From: an uncultured Clostridia bacterium
GTDB lineage: Bacteria > Bacillota_A > Clostridia > TANB77 > CAG-508
Direction of reading: 5' to 3'
Assembly: GCA_934130705.1 (NCBI GenBank)
Contig: CAKOYL010000010.1
Coordinates: forward strand, 1-24,931
Length of the DNA stretch: 24,931 nucleotides
A model generated the notes under the pieces. That model was not told where the DNA came from. It searched no databases and saw only the letters and a program-made list of their open reading frames with translations. Shown here one piece after another: positions 1-7,361 of this stretch. Made by a program: the position numbers and the translations under genes. The stretch's first letter is position 1. Each line of letters starts with the position of its first letter.

Positions 1-1170
1 TTTAATATACCAGGATTCAGAAAAGGTAAAGCTCCAATGAATATAGTAGAAAAATATTACGGAAAAGAAATTTTCTACGAAGATGCATTCAATGAAGTAG
101 TACCAAATGAATTAGAAGCAGCATTAAAAGAAAATAAAATAGAAGCTGTAAGCAGACCAGATATCGATGTAAAACAAATCGAAAAAGGAAAAGATTTAAT
201 ATTTACAGCAGTATTCCAAACAAAACCAGAAGCAGAACTTGGAAAATATAAAGGTATAGAAATACCAAAAATAGAGTATACTGTATCAGATGAAGATATC
301 AACCATGAATTATCACATATGCAAGAACATAATTCAAGATTAATATCAATTGATGACAGACCAGTAGAAAAAGGTGATATAACAGTTATAGACTTCGAAG
401 GATTTGTTGATGGTAAAGCATTTGAAGGTGGAAAAGCTGAAGGTCATGAATTAGAAATAGGAAGCAATACATTTATACCAGGATTTGAAGACCAAATAAT
501 TGGAATGAAAATCGATGAAGAAAAAGATATAAAAGTAAAATTCCCAGACGAATATTTTTCTAAAGATTTAGCTGGAAAAGATGCAACATTCAAAGTTAAA
601 TTACATGAAATCAAGAAAAAAGAATTACCAGAATTAAATGATGATTTTGCAAAAGACACTAGCGAATTCGATACATTAGAAGAATTAAAGAAAAGCATCA
701 AAGACAGAATGGAAAAAGACAATGAACAAAGACAAAAATATGAAACAGAAGATGCTGTTATAAAAGCAGTATGCGAAAACGTAAAAGTTGATATTCCATC
801 AGGAATGATTGAAAACGAAACAGAAGATATGTTAAGAAATGTTGAAAGCAGACTTTCATATCAAGGATTAAAATTAGACCAATACTTAAAAATGATGGGA
901 AAAACAGCTGAAGAAGTTAAAAAAGAATATGAACCTCAAGCAATAGAAGCAATCAAATCAAGATTAATGTTAGAAGCAGTAATCAAAGCTGAAAAAATAG
1001 AAGCAACAGAAGATGAAATAACAGAAAAAATAAAAGAAATGGCTAAAAATTATGGAAAATCAGATGACAAAGAATTTATGGAAAATGAAAATGTAAGAAA
1101 TTACATAAAGAGCGGAGTAGAATCTGAAAAAGCATTAGAATTTTTAGTAAAAAATGCAAAAATAAAATAA
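1..1170 (+). CDS. tig: Trigger factor, 5' end missing
   Basis: Ribosome-associated peptidyl-prolyl isomerase and chaperone that meets nascent chains at the exit tunnel. The reading frame is open from base 1. Its first residues include PGFRKGKAP, the loop near the trigger factor N-terminal ribosome-binding domain, so the gene starts upstream of the window and the ATG at 37 is internal. The central part (IEKGDITVIDFEGFVDGKAFEGG-like, about residues 110-200 of the visible part) is the FKBP-type PPIase domain. The rest is the charged helical C-terminal chaperone domain. Gene order tig-clpP-clpX is the usual one and supports the call. A hairpin terminator follows at 1181-1224, so clpP is probably transcribed separately. 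Confidence 0.96.
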   Translation, partial: FNIPGFRKGKAPMNIVEKYYGKEIFYEDAFNEVVPNELEAALKENKIEAVSRPDIDVKQIEKGKDLIFTAVFQTKPEAELGKYKGIEIPKIEYTVSDEDINHELSHMQEHNSRLISIDDRPVEKGDITVIDFEGFVDGKAFEGGKAEGHELEIGSNTFIPGFEDQIIGMKIDEEKDIKVKFPDEYFSKDLAGKDATFKVKLHEIKKKELPELNDDFAKDTSEFDTLEELKKSIKDRMEKDNEQRQKYETEDAVIKAVCENVKVDIPSGMIENETEDMLRNVESRLSYQGLKLDQYLKMMGKTAEEVKKEYEPQAIEAIKSRLMLEAVIKAEKIEATEDEITEKIKEMAKNYGKSDDKEFMENENVRNYIKSGVESEKALEFLVKNAKIK

Positions 1171-1180
1171 ATAGTAAAAG

Positions 1181-1224
1181 AAAGGTTGGGGTGAATCATT
1201 ATAAAAAGCATTACCAACCTTTTT
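1181..1224 (+). terminator. Intrinsic terminator after trigger factor
   Basis: AAAGGTTGG at 1181-1189 pairs with CCAACCTTT at 1214-1222 and is followed by a run of T. The 24-base loop can pair further inside. It lies 11 bases after the tig stop codon. Confidence 0.75.
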
Positions 1225-1225
1225 G

Positions 1226-1402
1226 TTCGACCAACGAAAGTTCGACCAATGTCGCGTTCTTGCGACCAATGGGGACGTTCTTAAATTGGTTGAAAAAATA
1301 TAATAAATTAAAATTTGGATAAAAAATATTAAATTCAACCAATTTAAGAACGTCCCCATTGGTCGCAAGAACGCGACATTGGTCAAACTTTCATTGGTCG
1401 AA
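1226..1402. repeat. Long imperfect inverted repeat, REP/MITE-like
   Basis: Two 69-base arms (1226-1294 and 1334-1402) are reverse complements with only two differences and enclose a 39-base AT-rich loop. Each arm has internal structure: the octamer CGACCAAT or a one-base variant occurs three times, and the arm also carries GGGGACGTTCTT, which resembles short palindromic repeats that I associate with Firmicutes genomes. There is no transposase in the element. It sits between tig and clpP, and its right arm ends 9 bases before the clpP ribosome binding site. A non-autonomous mobile element or REP-type hairpin is the likeliest reading. Origin is inferred; the repeat itself is plain in the sequence. 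Confidence 0.85.
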
Positions 1403-1424
1403 TTGCCGAAGAGGAGGAAGAAAT

Positions 1425-2036
1425 ATGTTTGAAAAAGATAGTTTAGTACCTTATGTAATCGAACAAACAGGAAAAGGAGAAAGATCATATGATATTTTCT
1501 CAAGATTATTAAAAGACAGAATTATATTTTTAGGAGAAGATGTTAACCCAACATCAGCAAGTTTAATCATTGCACAATTATTATTCTTAGAATCAGAAGA
1601 TCCAGATAAAGAAATATCATTATATATCAACTCACCAGGAGGATCTATTACAGATGGAATGGGAATAGTAGATACAATGAATTATATAAAATGTCCAGTA
1701 TCAACAATATGTGTAGGATTAGCAGCAAGTTTTGGTGCTGTACTTTTAGCAAATGGAGAAAAAGGTAGAAGATTTGCAACACCAAATTCAGAAATATTAA
1801 TACATCAACCACTAATTGGTGGTCAAGGTGGAGGAATTTCAGGTCAAGCAACTGAAATAAAAATCCATGCAGACCATATGATAAGAACAAGAGAAAAATT
1901 AAATAAATTATTAAGTGATAGAACAGGTCAATCTATAGAAACAATAGAAAGAGATACAGAAAGAGACCATTATATGACAGCAGAAGAAGCATTAAAATAT
2001 GGACTAATAGATGGAATAATGGATAAAAGAATGTAA
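1425..2036 (+). CDS. clpP: ATP-dependent Clp protease proteolytic subunit ClpP
   Basis: Serine peptidase that forms the double-ring chamber of ClpXP and degrades proteins unfolded by ClpX. The 203-aa length is normal. The catalytic triad is visible: Ser102 in GLAASFGA, His127 in ILIHQPL and Asp177 in IERDTERD, with family spacing. The start at 1425 ([14 protein letters not shown]) has GAGGAGGA at 1411-1418 and matches the family N-terminus. The frame stays open upstream to a TTG at 1359, but that part is encoded by the inverted-repeat arm and is not family sequence. clpX follows after 16 bases, so the two are cotranscribed. I see no convincing promoter; a TATAAT at 1299-1304 in the repeat loop lacks a good -35 box. 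Confidence 0.97.
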   Translation: MFEKDSLVPYVIEQTGKGERSYDIFSRLLKDRIIFLGEDVNPTSASLIIAQLLFLESEDPDKEISLYINSPGGSITDGMGIVDTMNYIKCPVSTICVGLAASFGAVLLANGEKGRRFATPNSEILIHQPLIGGQGGGISGQATEIKIHADHMIRTREKLNKLLSDRTGQSIETIERDTERDHYMTAEEALKYGLIDGIMDKRM

Positions 2037-2052
2037 TTAAAGGAGATAGAAA

Positions 2053-3375
2053 ATGGCTAAAAATGATAACCCAAAAAATGTAAGATGTTCATTTTGTGGC
2101 AAATCACAAGATAGTGTAAAGAAAATTGTAGCAGGTCCAGGTGTATTTATTTGTGATGAATGTGTAGATTTATGTACTAGCATTATAGAAGCAGAAAAAT
2201 ACGAAGAAGATGAACTAGGTTATACATTAAATGATTTAGATAAAATACCAAATCCAAAAGAAATAAAGAAAATATTGGATGATTATGTAATTGGCCAAGA
2301 TGAAGCCAAAAGAACATTATCAGTTGCAGTTTATAATCATTATAAAAGAATTGCTCATGAAGAAAGCAATGAAAAAGAAAAAGATGATGTAGAAATACAA
2401 AAAAGTAATATATTACTTTTAGGGCCAACTGGATGTGGAAAAACACTTCTTGCAAGAACATTAGCAAAAATATTAAATGTACCATTTGCAATAGCAGATG
2501 CAACAACATTAACAGAAGCTGGTTATGTTGGAGAAGATGTTGAAAATATCTTATTAAAACTTATTCAAGCAGCAGATGGAGATATTCAAAAAGCTCAAAA
2601 AGGAATCATATATATTGATGAAATTGATAAAATAACAAGAAAATCAGAAAACTTATCAATAACAAGAGATGTTAGTGGTGAAGGTGTTCAACAAGCATTA
2701 CTAAAAATAATTGAAGGAACAATAGCATCAGTACCACCACAAGGTGGAAGAAAACATCCAAATCAAGAAATGATTCAAATAAATACAGAAAACATACTAT
2801 TTATTTGTGGAGGAGCTTTTGAAGGCTTAGAAAATATCATAAAAGAAAGAACTGGTAAAAAATCAATAGGATTTGGTGCAAAAATCGAAAGTGAAAAAGA
2901 AATTAATAAATATGAAGTATTCCAAGAATTATTACCACAAGATTTATTAAAATTCGGATTAATACCAGAATTTATAGGAAGATTACCAATAATAGCAACA
3001 TTAAAAGATTTAGACAAACAAGCATTAATAAAAATAGCTACAGAGCCCAAAAATGCATTAGTAAAACAATATCAAAAATTATTAGAAATGGATGATGTTG
3101 AACTAGAATTTAATCAAGATGCATTAGAAGCAATTGTAGATAAAGCAATAGAAAGAAAAACTGGAGCAAGAGGATTACGTTCTATAATAGAAGATATAAT
3201 GAGAGATATTATGTTTGAAATTCCATCAACACCTAATATCACAAAATGCATTATAACTAGAAATACAGTAATAAATAAGGCAAGACCAGAAATAATTACT
3301 GGAGAAAAACCAATAAACACACAAAATAAACAAAAAAGACATGTTCCAGAGAAGAAAAGCAAAGAAACAGCTTAA
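2053..3375 (+). CDS. clpX: ATP-dependent Clp protease ATP-binding subunit ClpX
   Basis: AAA+ unfoldase that recognises tagged or regulatory proteins, including ssrA-tagged ones (tmRNA is encoded at 5200), and feeds them into ClpP. 440 aa. The N-terminal zinc domain has four cysteines (12, 15, 34, 37). Walker A is GPTGCGKT at 124-131, the pore loop GYVG is at 157-160, and Walker B IIYIDEID ends near residue 191. The C-terminal small AAA domain has [10 protein letters not shown]. The last 30 or so residues form a basic tail of little conservation. The ribosome binding site AAAGGAGA lies just upstream of the ATG. It closes the clpPX unit and is followed by a strong terminator. Confidence 0.98.
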   Translation: MAKNDNPKNVRCSFCGKSQDSVKKIVAGPGVFICDECVDLCTSIIEAEKYEEDELGYTLNDLDKIPNPKEIKKILDDYVIGQDEAKRTLSVAVYNHYKRIAHEESNEKEKDDVEIQKSNILLLGPTGCGKTLLARTLAKILNVPFAIADATTLTEAGYVGEDVENILLKLIQAADGDIQKAQKGIIYIDEIDKITRKSENLSITRDVSGEGVQQALLKIIEGTIASVPPQGGRKHPNQEMIQINTENILFICGGAFEGLENIIKERTGKKSIGFGAKIESEKEINKYEVFQELLPQDLLKFGLIPEFIGRLPIIATLKDLDKQALIKIATEPKNALVKQYQKLLEMDDVELEFNQDALEAIVDKAIERKTGARGLRSIIEDIMRDIMFEIPSTPNITKCIITRNTVINKARPEIITGEKPINTQNKQKRHVPEKKSKETA

Positions 3376-3387
3376 TAAAAAAAGAGA

Positions 3388-3418
3388 AAAGGTGGAAAAA
3401 ATATTTTTCCACCTTTTT
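3388..3418. terminator. Bidirectional terminator between clpX and the minus-strand ORF
   Basis: GGTGGAAAAA at 3391-3400 pairs with TTTTTCCACC ending at 3413. A T run follows on the plus strand, and an A-rich flank on the other side gives a T run on the minus strand. It sits between converging genes. Confidence 0.85.
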
Positions 3419-3441
3419 GGAGATTGAATAATTTTAACATA

Positions 3442-3603
3442 TTAAACCTCAAATATCTGATTTCCTACCACTCTAAGATTTTGATATTTGCTTCTGTTTT
3501 CATTGTCAGAAGTTTTGTCAAGTTTTTCTAAAAAATCATTCAATGCATACATTGCTTCATATGCGGAAGAAAATTTCCTTTTTAAAAGTTCGTCCTTGGT
3601 CAT
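3442..3603 (-). CDS. Small hypothetical protein, 53 aa
   Basis: Not recognised. The minus-strand frame begins MTKDELLKRKFSSAYEAMYA and ends in ...NQIFEV, with a good GGAGGG ribosome binding site 6 bases before the ATG. It is charged, mostly helical by composition, and has no membrane segment or cysteine. An extended -10 promoter (TGTTATACT, 3637-3645) lies about 35 bases upstream, after the terminator of the next minus-strand gene, so it is probably transcribed alone. Third-position G and C look more frequent than in the neighbours. Short length makes the call tentative, but start site, promoter and shared terminator all fit. Confidence 0.6.
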   Translation of the reverse strand: MTKDELLKRKFSSAYEAMYALNDFLEKLDKTSDNENRSKYQNLRVVGNQIFEV

Positions 3604-3636
3604 AAGTATCCCTCCATTCTGTATTTTAATATAAAG

Positions 3637-3645
3637 AGTATAACA
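3637..3645 (-). promoter_or_regulatory. Extended -10 promoter for the 53-aa gene
   Basis: On the minus strand this reads TGTTATACT, a TGN-extended -10 box. No clear -35 hexamer stands 17 bases upstream. Confidence 0.4.
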
Positions 3646-3659
3646 GGTACAAAGTAAAA

Positions 3660-3682
3660 AGTCTGTCGAAATTAGACAGATT
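3660..3682 (-). terminator. Terminator of the ferritin-like gene
   Basis: TCTGTC at 3662-3667 pairs with GACAGA at 3675-3680 across a 7-base loop. On the minus strand a CTTTTT tract follows. It lies just past the stop codon of the gene that ends at 3692. Confidence 0.6.
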
Positions 3683-3691
3683 TTAAAAAAA

Positions 3692-4126
3692 TTATAAATA
3701 TTTTTTTAAAGTCTCAACACTATCTTCTTGCATAACAACAAAATCATTCAAAATATTTTTAATATCTTTTTCAGCATTTTGATTTTGATTTAATAATCGT
3801 CTTCCTTCAATAATTCCCATATTAGTACCTTGCATTAATAATTCTGATAATTTTGAAGTACTATCATTTGTCATAGTTTTCATTTGAATTCCATACCAAG
3901 TCATCATTTTTGTCATTGGATTAGTTTCATGAGGTTCTTTATTACTATAATTGTCATATAAATCGTTTACTCTATTAGAAATCTCTTGATATTTATTATA
4001 TTCTACATCTAAAACTTCTTTAAAATCATTGTCTTTTACCTTTTCAGAAACATAAGATATAGCGTCCATTCCCATTGTAGCACCTTTATTTACTTCATCT
4101 AATATATTTAAATTTTGATTTTCCAT
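3692..4126 (-). CDS. Ferritin-like four-helix protein, probable spore protein
   Basis: 144 aa, almost all helical by composition, with no signal peptide or membrane segment. The pattern of long amphipathic helices (about 5-30, 35-62, 70-112 and 116-144) and the GATMGMDAISYVSEKV start resemble the DUF2383/ferritin-like helical bundle proteins of spore formers. I do not see a clear di-iron ExxH set, so metal binding is doubtful. The ribosome binding site TAGGAGGT is strong. Upstream is a sequence close to the sigma-G consensus, which would place expression in the forespore. Family assignment is from general similarity only; the spore role is inference. Confidence 0.7.
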   Translation of the reverse strand: MENQNLNILDEVNKGATMGMDAISYVSEKVKDNDFKEVLDVEYNKYQEISNRVNDLYDNYSNKEPHETNPMTKMMTWYGIQMKTMTNDSTSKLSELLMQGTNMGIIEGRRLLNQNQNAEKDIKNILNDFVVMQEDSVETLKKYL

Positions 4127-4155
4127 AAAATACCTCCTAATAGTTTATTAATATT

Positions 4156-4185
4156 TAGTATTTACAGAAAATTGAGATATATTCA
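4156..4185 (-). promoter_or_regulatory. Sigma-G/F-like forespore promoter
   Basis: On the minus strand TGAATA (4185-4180) is followed after exactly 17 bases by AATACTA (4162-4156). The sigma-G consensus is TGAATA and CATACTA with 17-18 bases between them, so only one base differs. It lies about 30 bases upstream of the gene start at 4126. Confidence 0.6.
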
Positions 4186-4200
4186 AAATATTTTTACTTT

Positions 4201-5118
4201 CTAACTTACAGCACCTAAAATCAAAATCCCTAAATTATCATTATAAATTTCATTAAACTGAGAAATAGGCAAAGGATTTTCGCCCAAACCAGCTTCAATA
4301 GTATAACCAGGCTTATCAAAATATAAAATAAACCAATCTTTATAACCAGCAAAACTAGAATTATATGGAACTTCGGTTAAGAGATAGCCACTTGCATTTG
4401 CAAGTTTTTCACCAATTTTATACCCATTAAGAGGATCAATATTTTGAAAATTCCAGTAAATTTCTTGACCTTGAGTGTGATAAGCAATAATCAAATCAAA
4501 ATTATGTAATAAAGTAAAATCGTAAATAGTTTTAGCTTCAGGTTCTATAAGAGGTGCTAACCCAACAAAATCACGTGGAGCAGGGCTAGTAAAACCTTGT
4601 GAATATTTAATTTCTTTAGCTTTTTGCCATTCTGCAGGAAATTGTAAATTTAAATCAGTCCCAAGAATATTAGCTTTCCATCCACTAGGAAAAGGAATAT
4701 TGGGGTAGTTTAAAGTTATGTTTTGAGCTTGAATAAAAGCAGAAGAATTTTTAGATAAATTTCCAGTAACTAAATCAACACCATCAGGATTTACCATAGG
4801 CATAATATAAATTGAAACAGTATTAAATAAAGTTTTGATATTATAATCATATAAATTCAAATTATTAACATAAGCATTACAATAATCTTCGATAAATTTC
4901 ATCATAACAACACTTGTAATCCATTCATTAGCATGGAAAGAAGCGGAATAAAAAACTTTTTTCGAACCAGTGCCAAGTTTTACAACATATAAATTTTTTC
5001 CAAGTACACTATTTCCAACCACTTGAATATTAAGAAATGGAAAAACTCTATTAAGAGTAAATAAGTTTTGAGTTAATAAATCATAAGTATAAGATTTATC
5101 AGTAGGAACAATATTCAT
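4201..5118 (-). CDS. M14 zinc carboxypeptidase, gamma-D-glutamyl-diamino acid endopeptidase type
   Basis: Cuts the gamma-D-Glu-diamino acid bond of peptidoglycan stem peptides. 305 aa from the ATG at 5118. Zinc ligands are His62 and Glu65 (FHANEW) and His214 (IAYHTQGQEIYW). NPDG (110-113) and DLNLQFPAEW (155-164) are substrate-pocket signatures of the bacterial cell-wall subgroup. The catalytic Glu275 is in YTIEAGLGENPLP. Related enzymes often carry N-terminal LysM domains; here there is none and no signal peptide, so the mature enzyme may act inside the cell or during sporulation or germination. A longer open frame to 5304 runs into the tmRNA gene and is rejected. The ribosome binding site is a modest GGGTGA. 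Confidence 0.92.
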   Translation of the reverse strand: MNIVPTDKSYTYDLLTQNLFTLNRVFPFLNIQVVGNSVLGKNLYVVKLGTGSKKVFYSASFHANEWITSVVMMKFIEDYCNAYVNNLNLYDYNIKTLFNTVSIYIMPMVNPDGVDLVTGNLSKNSSAFIQAQNITLNYPNIPFPSGWKANILGTDLNLQFPAEWQKAKEIKYSQGFTSPAPRDFVGLAPLIEPEAKTIYDFTLLHNFDLIIAYHTQGQEIYWNFQNIDPLNGYKIGEKLANASGYLLTEVPYNSSFAGYKDWFILYFDKPGYTIEAGLGENPLPISQFNEIYNDNLGILILGAVS

Positions 5119-5158
5119 AAAAATCACCCAATATATTATATTGAAAGAAATAAAAATG

Positions 5159-5187
5159 TTGATAAAAACATACAGATGTAGTATAAT
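5159..5187 (+). promoter_or_regulatory. Sigma-A promoter of tmRNA
   Basis: TTGATA at 5159-5164, a 17-base spacer and a perfect TATAAT at 5182-5187. The tmRNA mature 5' end lies 13 bases further on, which leaves a short 5' part for RNase P to remove. Confidence 0.8.
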
Positions 5188-5199
5188 AAAAAAGTACAT

Positions 5200-5552
5200 G
5201 GGGATGTAATGGTTTCGACATTGCACCAGAAAAATAGATAGCAAGTAGTGGATTCTCGTTGGCCACTTAAAAAACGAGAAAATAAAATAAACGCTGATAA
5301 ACAAGAATTAGCATACGCTGCCTAAGTTGCAGTGTCATCTTACTGAATAGCCTACTGATTTAGATAAGGTGTCGAATAAAGTAGGAAACGAAGCTATTTT
5401 CTCTTTAGAAATAGTGGGTATTTTATAAAGATATATTTATTTTTAGCCTGTTTGTCGGCGAAAAGTAAATGAAAATAAAAGACAAAATAAACTTGTAGAA
5501 GTCTATTTGGAAAGTGTTATGGACAGGAGTTCGACTCTCCTCATCTCCACCA
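5200..5552 (+). ncRNA. ssrA: Transfer-messenger RNA (ssrA)
   Basis: Rescues stalled ribosomes by adding a degradation tag that ClpXP reads. The 5' end GGGGATGTAATGG pairs with the 3' end CATCTCCACCA to form the tRNA-like acceptor stem, and the T-arm GGAGTTCGACTCTCC sits just before it. CCA is encoded. The tag frame runs from 5293 to the TAA at 5323-5325 and reads ADKQELAYAA, preceded in vivo by the Ala charged on the molecule. The LAYAA end fits tags of Clostridia and Thermoanaerobacter relatives. About 353 bases is a normal size. SmpB is not encoded in the window. Confidence 0.97.
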
Positions 5553-5687
5553 AAAGATAAAATGTCAATTTTACATTATAATATGGATGTATTTGATATT
5601 GGAAAAGTTATGGAATGAATAAAATATAAAAAATGTTTGCTTATGAAATATTATTTGATATTTATAAAAGCAAGGATTAAATATTTC

Positions 5688-5716
5688 TTGTATTTTATGT
5701 TAAATTATGTTATAAT
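5688..5716 (+). promoter_or_regulatory. Sigma-A promoter of the CxxC protein
   Basis: TTGTAT at 5688-5693, a 17-base spacer and TATAAT at 5711-5716. The start of transcription would be near 5723, leaving an 85-90-base leader. Confidence 0.75.
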
Positions 5717-5724
5717 CTATGCTA

Positions 5725-5781
5725 GAAGGTTTCTTATTGGGAAGGCCTTCCGAATTATTCGGAGGGCAATATACTCCGAAT
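5725..5781 (+). promoter_or_regulatory. Structured mRNA leader with alternative hairpins
   Basis: Overlapping complementary segments follow the promoter. GAAGG (5725-5729) or GGAAGG (5740-5745) can pair with CCTTCC (5746-5751). CCTTCCGAA (5746-5754) can instead pair with TTCGGAGGG (5758-5766), and ATTCGGAG (5757-5764) with CTCCGAAT (5774-5781). The last two share bases and exclude each other. The final hairpin ends 14 bases before the ribosome binding site. No known riboswitch class is recognised. Confidence 0.5.
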
Positions 5782-5811
5782 ATTTAATAATATTAAGGAG
5801 GATATAATGGC

Positions 5812-6093
5812 ATGAATTTATCAAAAAGAAAAGAGGAACTGGAAAGAGAGTTGTCATTAATTAATCAGCAGATTGAGAATTGTAACCATGAGTATGGAGA
5901 AATACAATATGACCCTGAAACGGTGGTAGTACCGTATGGGTTTAAAACGGAAAAACATGGTTCTGATGTTTGGACTAAACCAGAAGGTTTTAGAAAAGAA
6001 GAAAGAGAACGTTGGAGTCAAACTTGTAAAAAATGTGGTTACAAGAGATATACTTACGAAACAATTCCGACAGCGTTTAAACCAGTATTCTAG
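5812..6093 (+). CDS. Small CxxC (probable zinc-binding) hypothetical protein, 93 aa
   Basis: Function not recognised. Residues 1-25 form a charged helix or short coiled coil (NLSKRKEELERELSLINQQI). A CNHEYGE motif follows near residue 24. A CKKCGYKRYT motif lies near residue 72. The CxH plus CxxC arrangement looks like a single zinc ribbon split by about 45 residues. The protein is soluble. Its ribosome binding site AAGGAGG (5795-5801) is closer to an ATG at 5807, which opens a two-codon frame (ATG GCA TGA) overlapping this start, so translation may be coupled. It has its own promoter, leader and terminator and is therefore monocistronic. Confidence 0.75.
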   Translation: MNLSKRKEELERELSLINQQIENCNHEYGEIQYDPETVVVPYGFKTEKHGSDVWTKPEGFRKEERERWSQTCKKCGYKRYTYETIPTAFKPVF

Positions 6094-6094
6094 C

Positions 6095-6144
6095 AAATTC
6101 ATACCCTTTTATGATTAATTCATTAAAGGGTATGAATTTTTTTT
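6095..6144 (+). terminator. Strong intrinsic terminator
   Basis: AAATTCATACCCTTT (6095-6109) pairs perfectly with AAAGGGTATGAATTT (6125-6139), and eight or so T follow. It starts 2 bases after the stop codon. Confidence 0.92.
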
Positions 6145-6218
6145 ATATATTTTCCGTCTATATTGATGTAAATCTTTATTATCTCAATTTATATTTTTCT
6201 TTAATTCTCCAAAAAATA

Positions 6219-6247
6219 TTGTAAAATTCCCCAACTTGGTGTAAAAT
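6219..6247 (+). promoter_or_regulatory. Sigma-A promoter of the femX-alr-ftsH operon
   Basis: TTGTAA at 6219-6224, 17 bases, TAAAAT at 6242-6247. It lies 40 bases before the first gene of the operon. Confidence 0.65.
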
Positions 6248-6287
6248 ACGAATAACCGTAAATAATAATAGGAGGCAAAACAAAAAT

Positions 6288-7349
6288 ATGAGATTTGTAA
6301 CAGACGAAAAATCAAAACAAGAATACAAAAAATTTTTAGAAACAAACGAAAGATGTAACTTTCAACAATCATTAGAATGGGCAGAAGTAAAAAAACCAAA
6401 CTGGAAGCCAGAAGTAATACTAGCAGAAGACGAAAACAAAAACATAATAGGATCACTATGTGTATGGATTAGAAAAATGCCAATATTCGGAAACATGATG
6501 TATGCATCAAGAGGTCCAGTATGTGACATACATGACATAAAAGTCATAAAACAATTAACAGATGGAGCAAAAGAACTAGCAAAAAAATACAATGCATTTG
6601 TTCTAAGAATAGAACCAGACATATTAAAAGAAGACCAAGACTTTAGAAACATAATAACAAACTTAGGTTACCAAATAAAAGATGATGCAAAAGACTTTAA
6701 AGATGAAATACAACCAAGATTTGTATTCAGACTAGATATAAAAGACAAAACAGAAGAAGAGGTAATGGCTGGATTTCACCAAAAATGGAGATACAATATT
6801 CGTTTAGCAGGTAGAAAAGGTGTAGTAATAAAAGAAGGAACAAGAGAAGATTTAAAAGACTTCCACAAAATAATGATAGAAACAGGAAACAGAGATGGTT
6901 TCATAACAAGACCACTAGAATACTTTGAAAAAATGTATGATAACATGGTACCAGGTGGACACATGAAATTATTAATGGCATATTATGAGGACAAGCCAAT
7001 ATCAGGAGTAATACCAATCTTCTATGGAAATAAAACTTGGTATTTATATGGAGCAAGTAGTAATCAACACAGAAACTTAATGCCAAATTATCTATTACAA
7101 TGGGAAATGATAAAAATGGCAATAGCAAGACATGATGATATATATGATTTTAGAGGAGTATCAGGAGTAGTAGATGAGAATCATCCACAATACGGATTAT
7201 ATAGATTCAAAAAAGGATTTGGAGCAACATTTACAGAATTTATAGGAGAAATTTACATTCCATTCAAACCATTAACGTATAAATTATATAAATTTTCTGA
7301 AAAAACATTTAGAACATTAAGACAAATCAAAAGAAAAATAACAAAATAA
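6288..7349 (+). CDS. FemABX-family peptidoglycan bridge aminoacyltransferase
   Basis: Uses aminoacyl-tRNA to add residues to the stem peptide of lipid II, building the peptidoglycan cross-bridge at the inner membrane face. 353 aa, close to FemX/FmhB size. The N-terminal GNAT fold starts with CNFQQSLEWAEVKK, the usual FemABX pattern. The second GNAT-like domain carries HQKWRYNIRLAGRKGV (about 164-179), GASSNQHRNLMPNYLLQWEMIK (about 256-277) and DFRGVSG...GLYRFKKGFG (about 287-312), all signature segments. No membrane segment. Ribosome binding site is AGGAGG. It heads a tight operon with alanine racemase 12 bases downstream, which fits a cell-wall role. The residue added cannot be told from sequence. 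Confidence 0.92.
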   Translation: MRFVTDEKSKQEYKKFLETNERCNFQQSLEWAEVKKPNWKPEVILAEDENKNIIGSLCVWIRKMPIFGNMMYASRGPVCDIHDIKVIKQLTDGAKELAKKYNAFVLRIEPDILKEDQDFRNIITNLGYQIKDDAKDFKDEIQPRFVFRLDIKDKTEEEVMAGFHQKWRYNIRLAGRKGVVIKEGTREDLKDFHKIMIETGNRDGFITRPLEYFEKMYDNMVPGGHMKLLMAYYEDKPISGVIPIFYGNKTWYLYGASSNQHRNLMPNYLLQWEMIKMAIARHDDIYDFRGVSGVVDENHPQYGLYRFKKGFGATFTEFIGEIYIPFKPLTYKLYKFSEKTFRTLRQIKRKITK

Positions 7350-7361
7350 TAGGAGGAAAAT

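Noticed and set aside
1359..1424. N-terminal extension of clpP from a TTG start
   Set aside because: These codons lie in the repeat arm and match nothing in ClpP; the ATG at 1425 has the ribosome binding site and the family N-terminus.
1144..1503. 119-codon open frame on the minus strand across the inverted repeat
   Set aside because: It is produced by the repeat arms and the antisense of tig and clpP, with no ribosome binding site or protein-like composition.
5119..5304. Upstream extension of the M14 peptidase
   Set aside because: It overlaps the tmRNA gene and promoter and has no ribosome binding site; the M14 domain starts at 5118.
5936..6118. 60-codon plus-strand frame inside the CxxC gene
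   Set aside because: Shadow frame, with no ribosome binding site; the frame of 5812-6093 has the conserved CxxC pattern.
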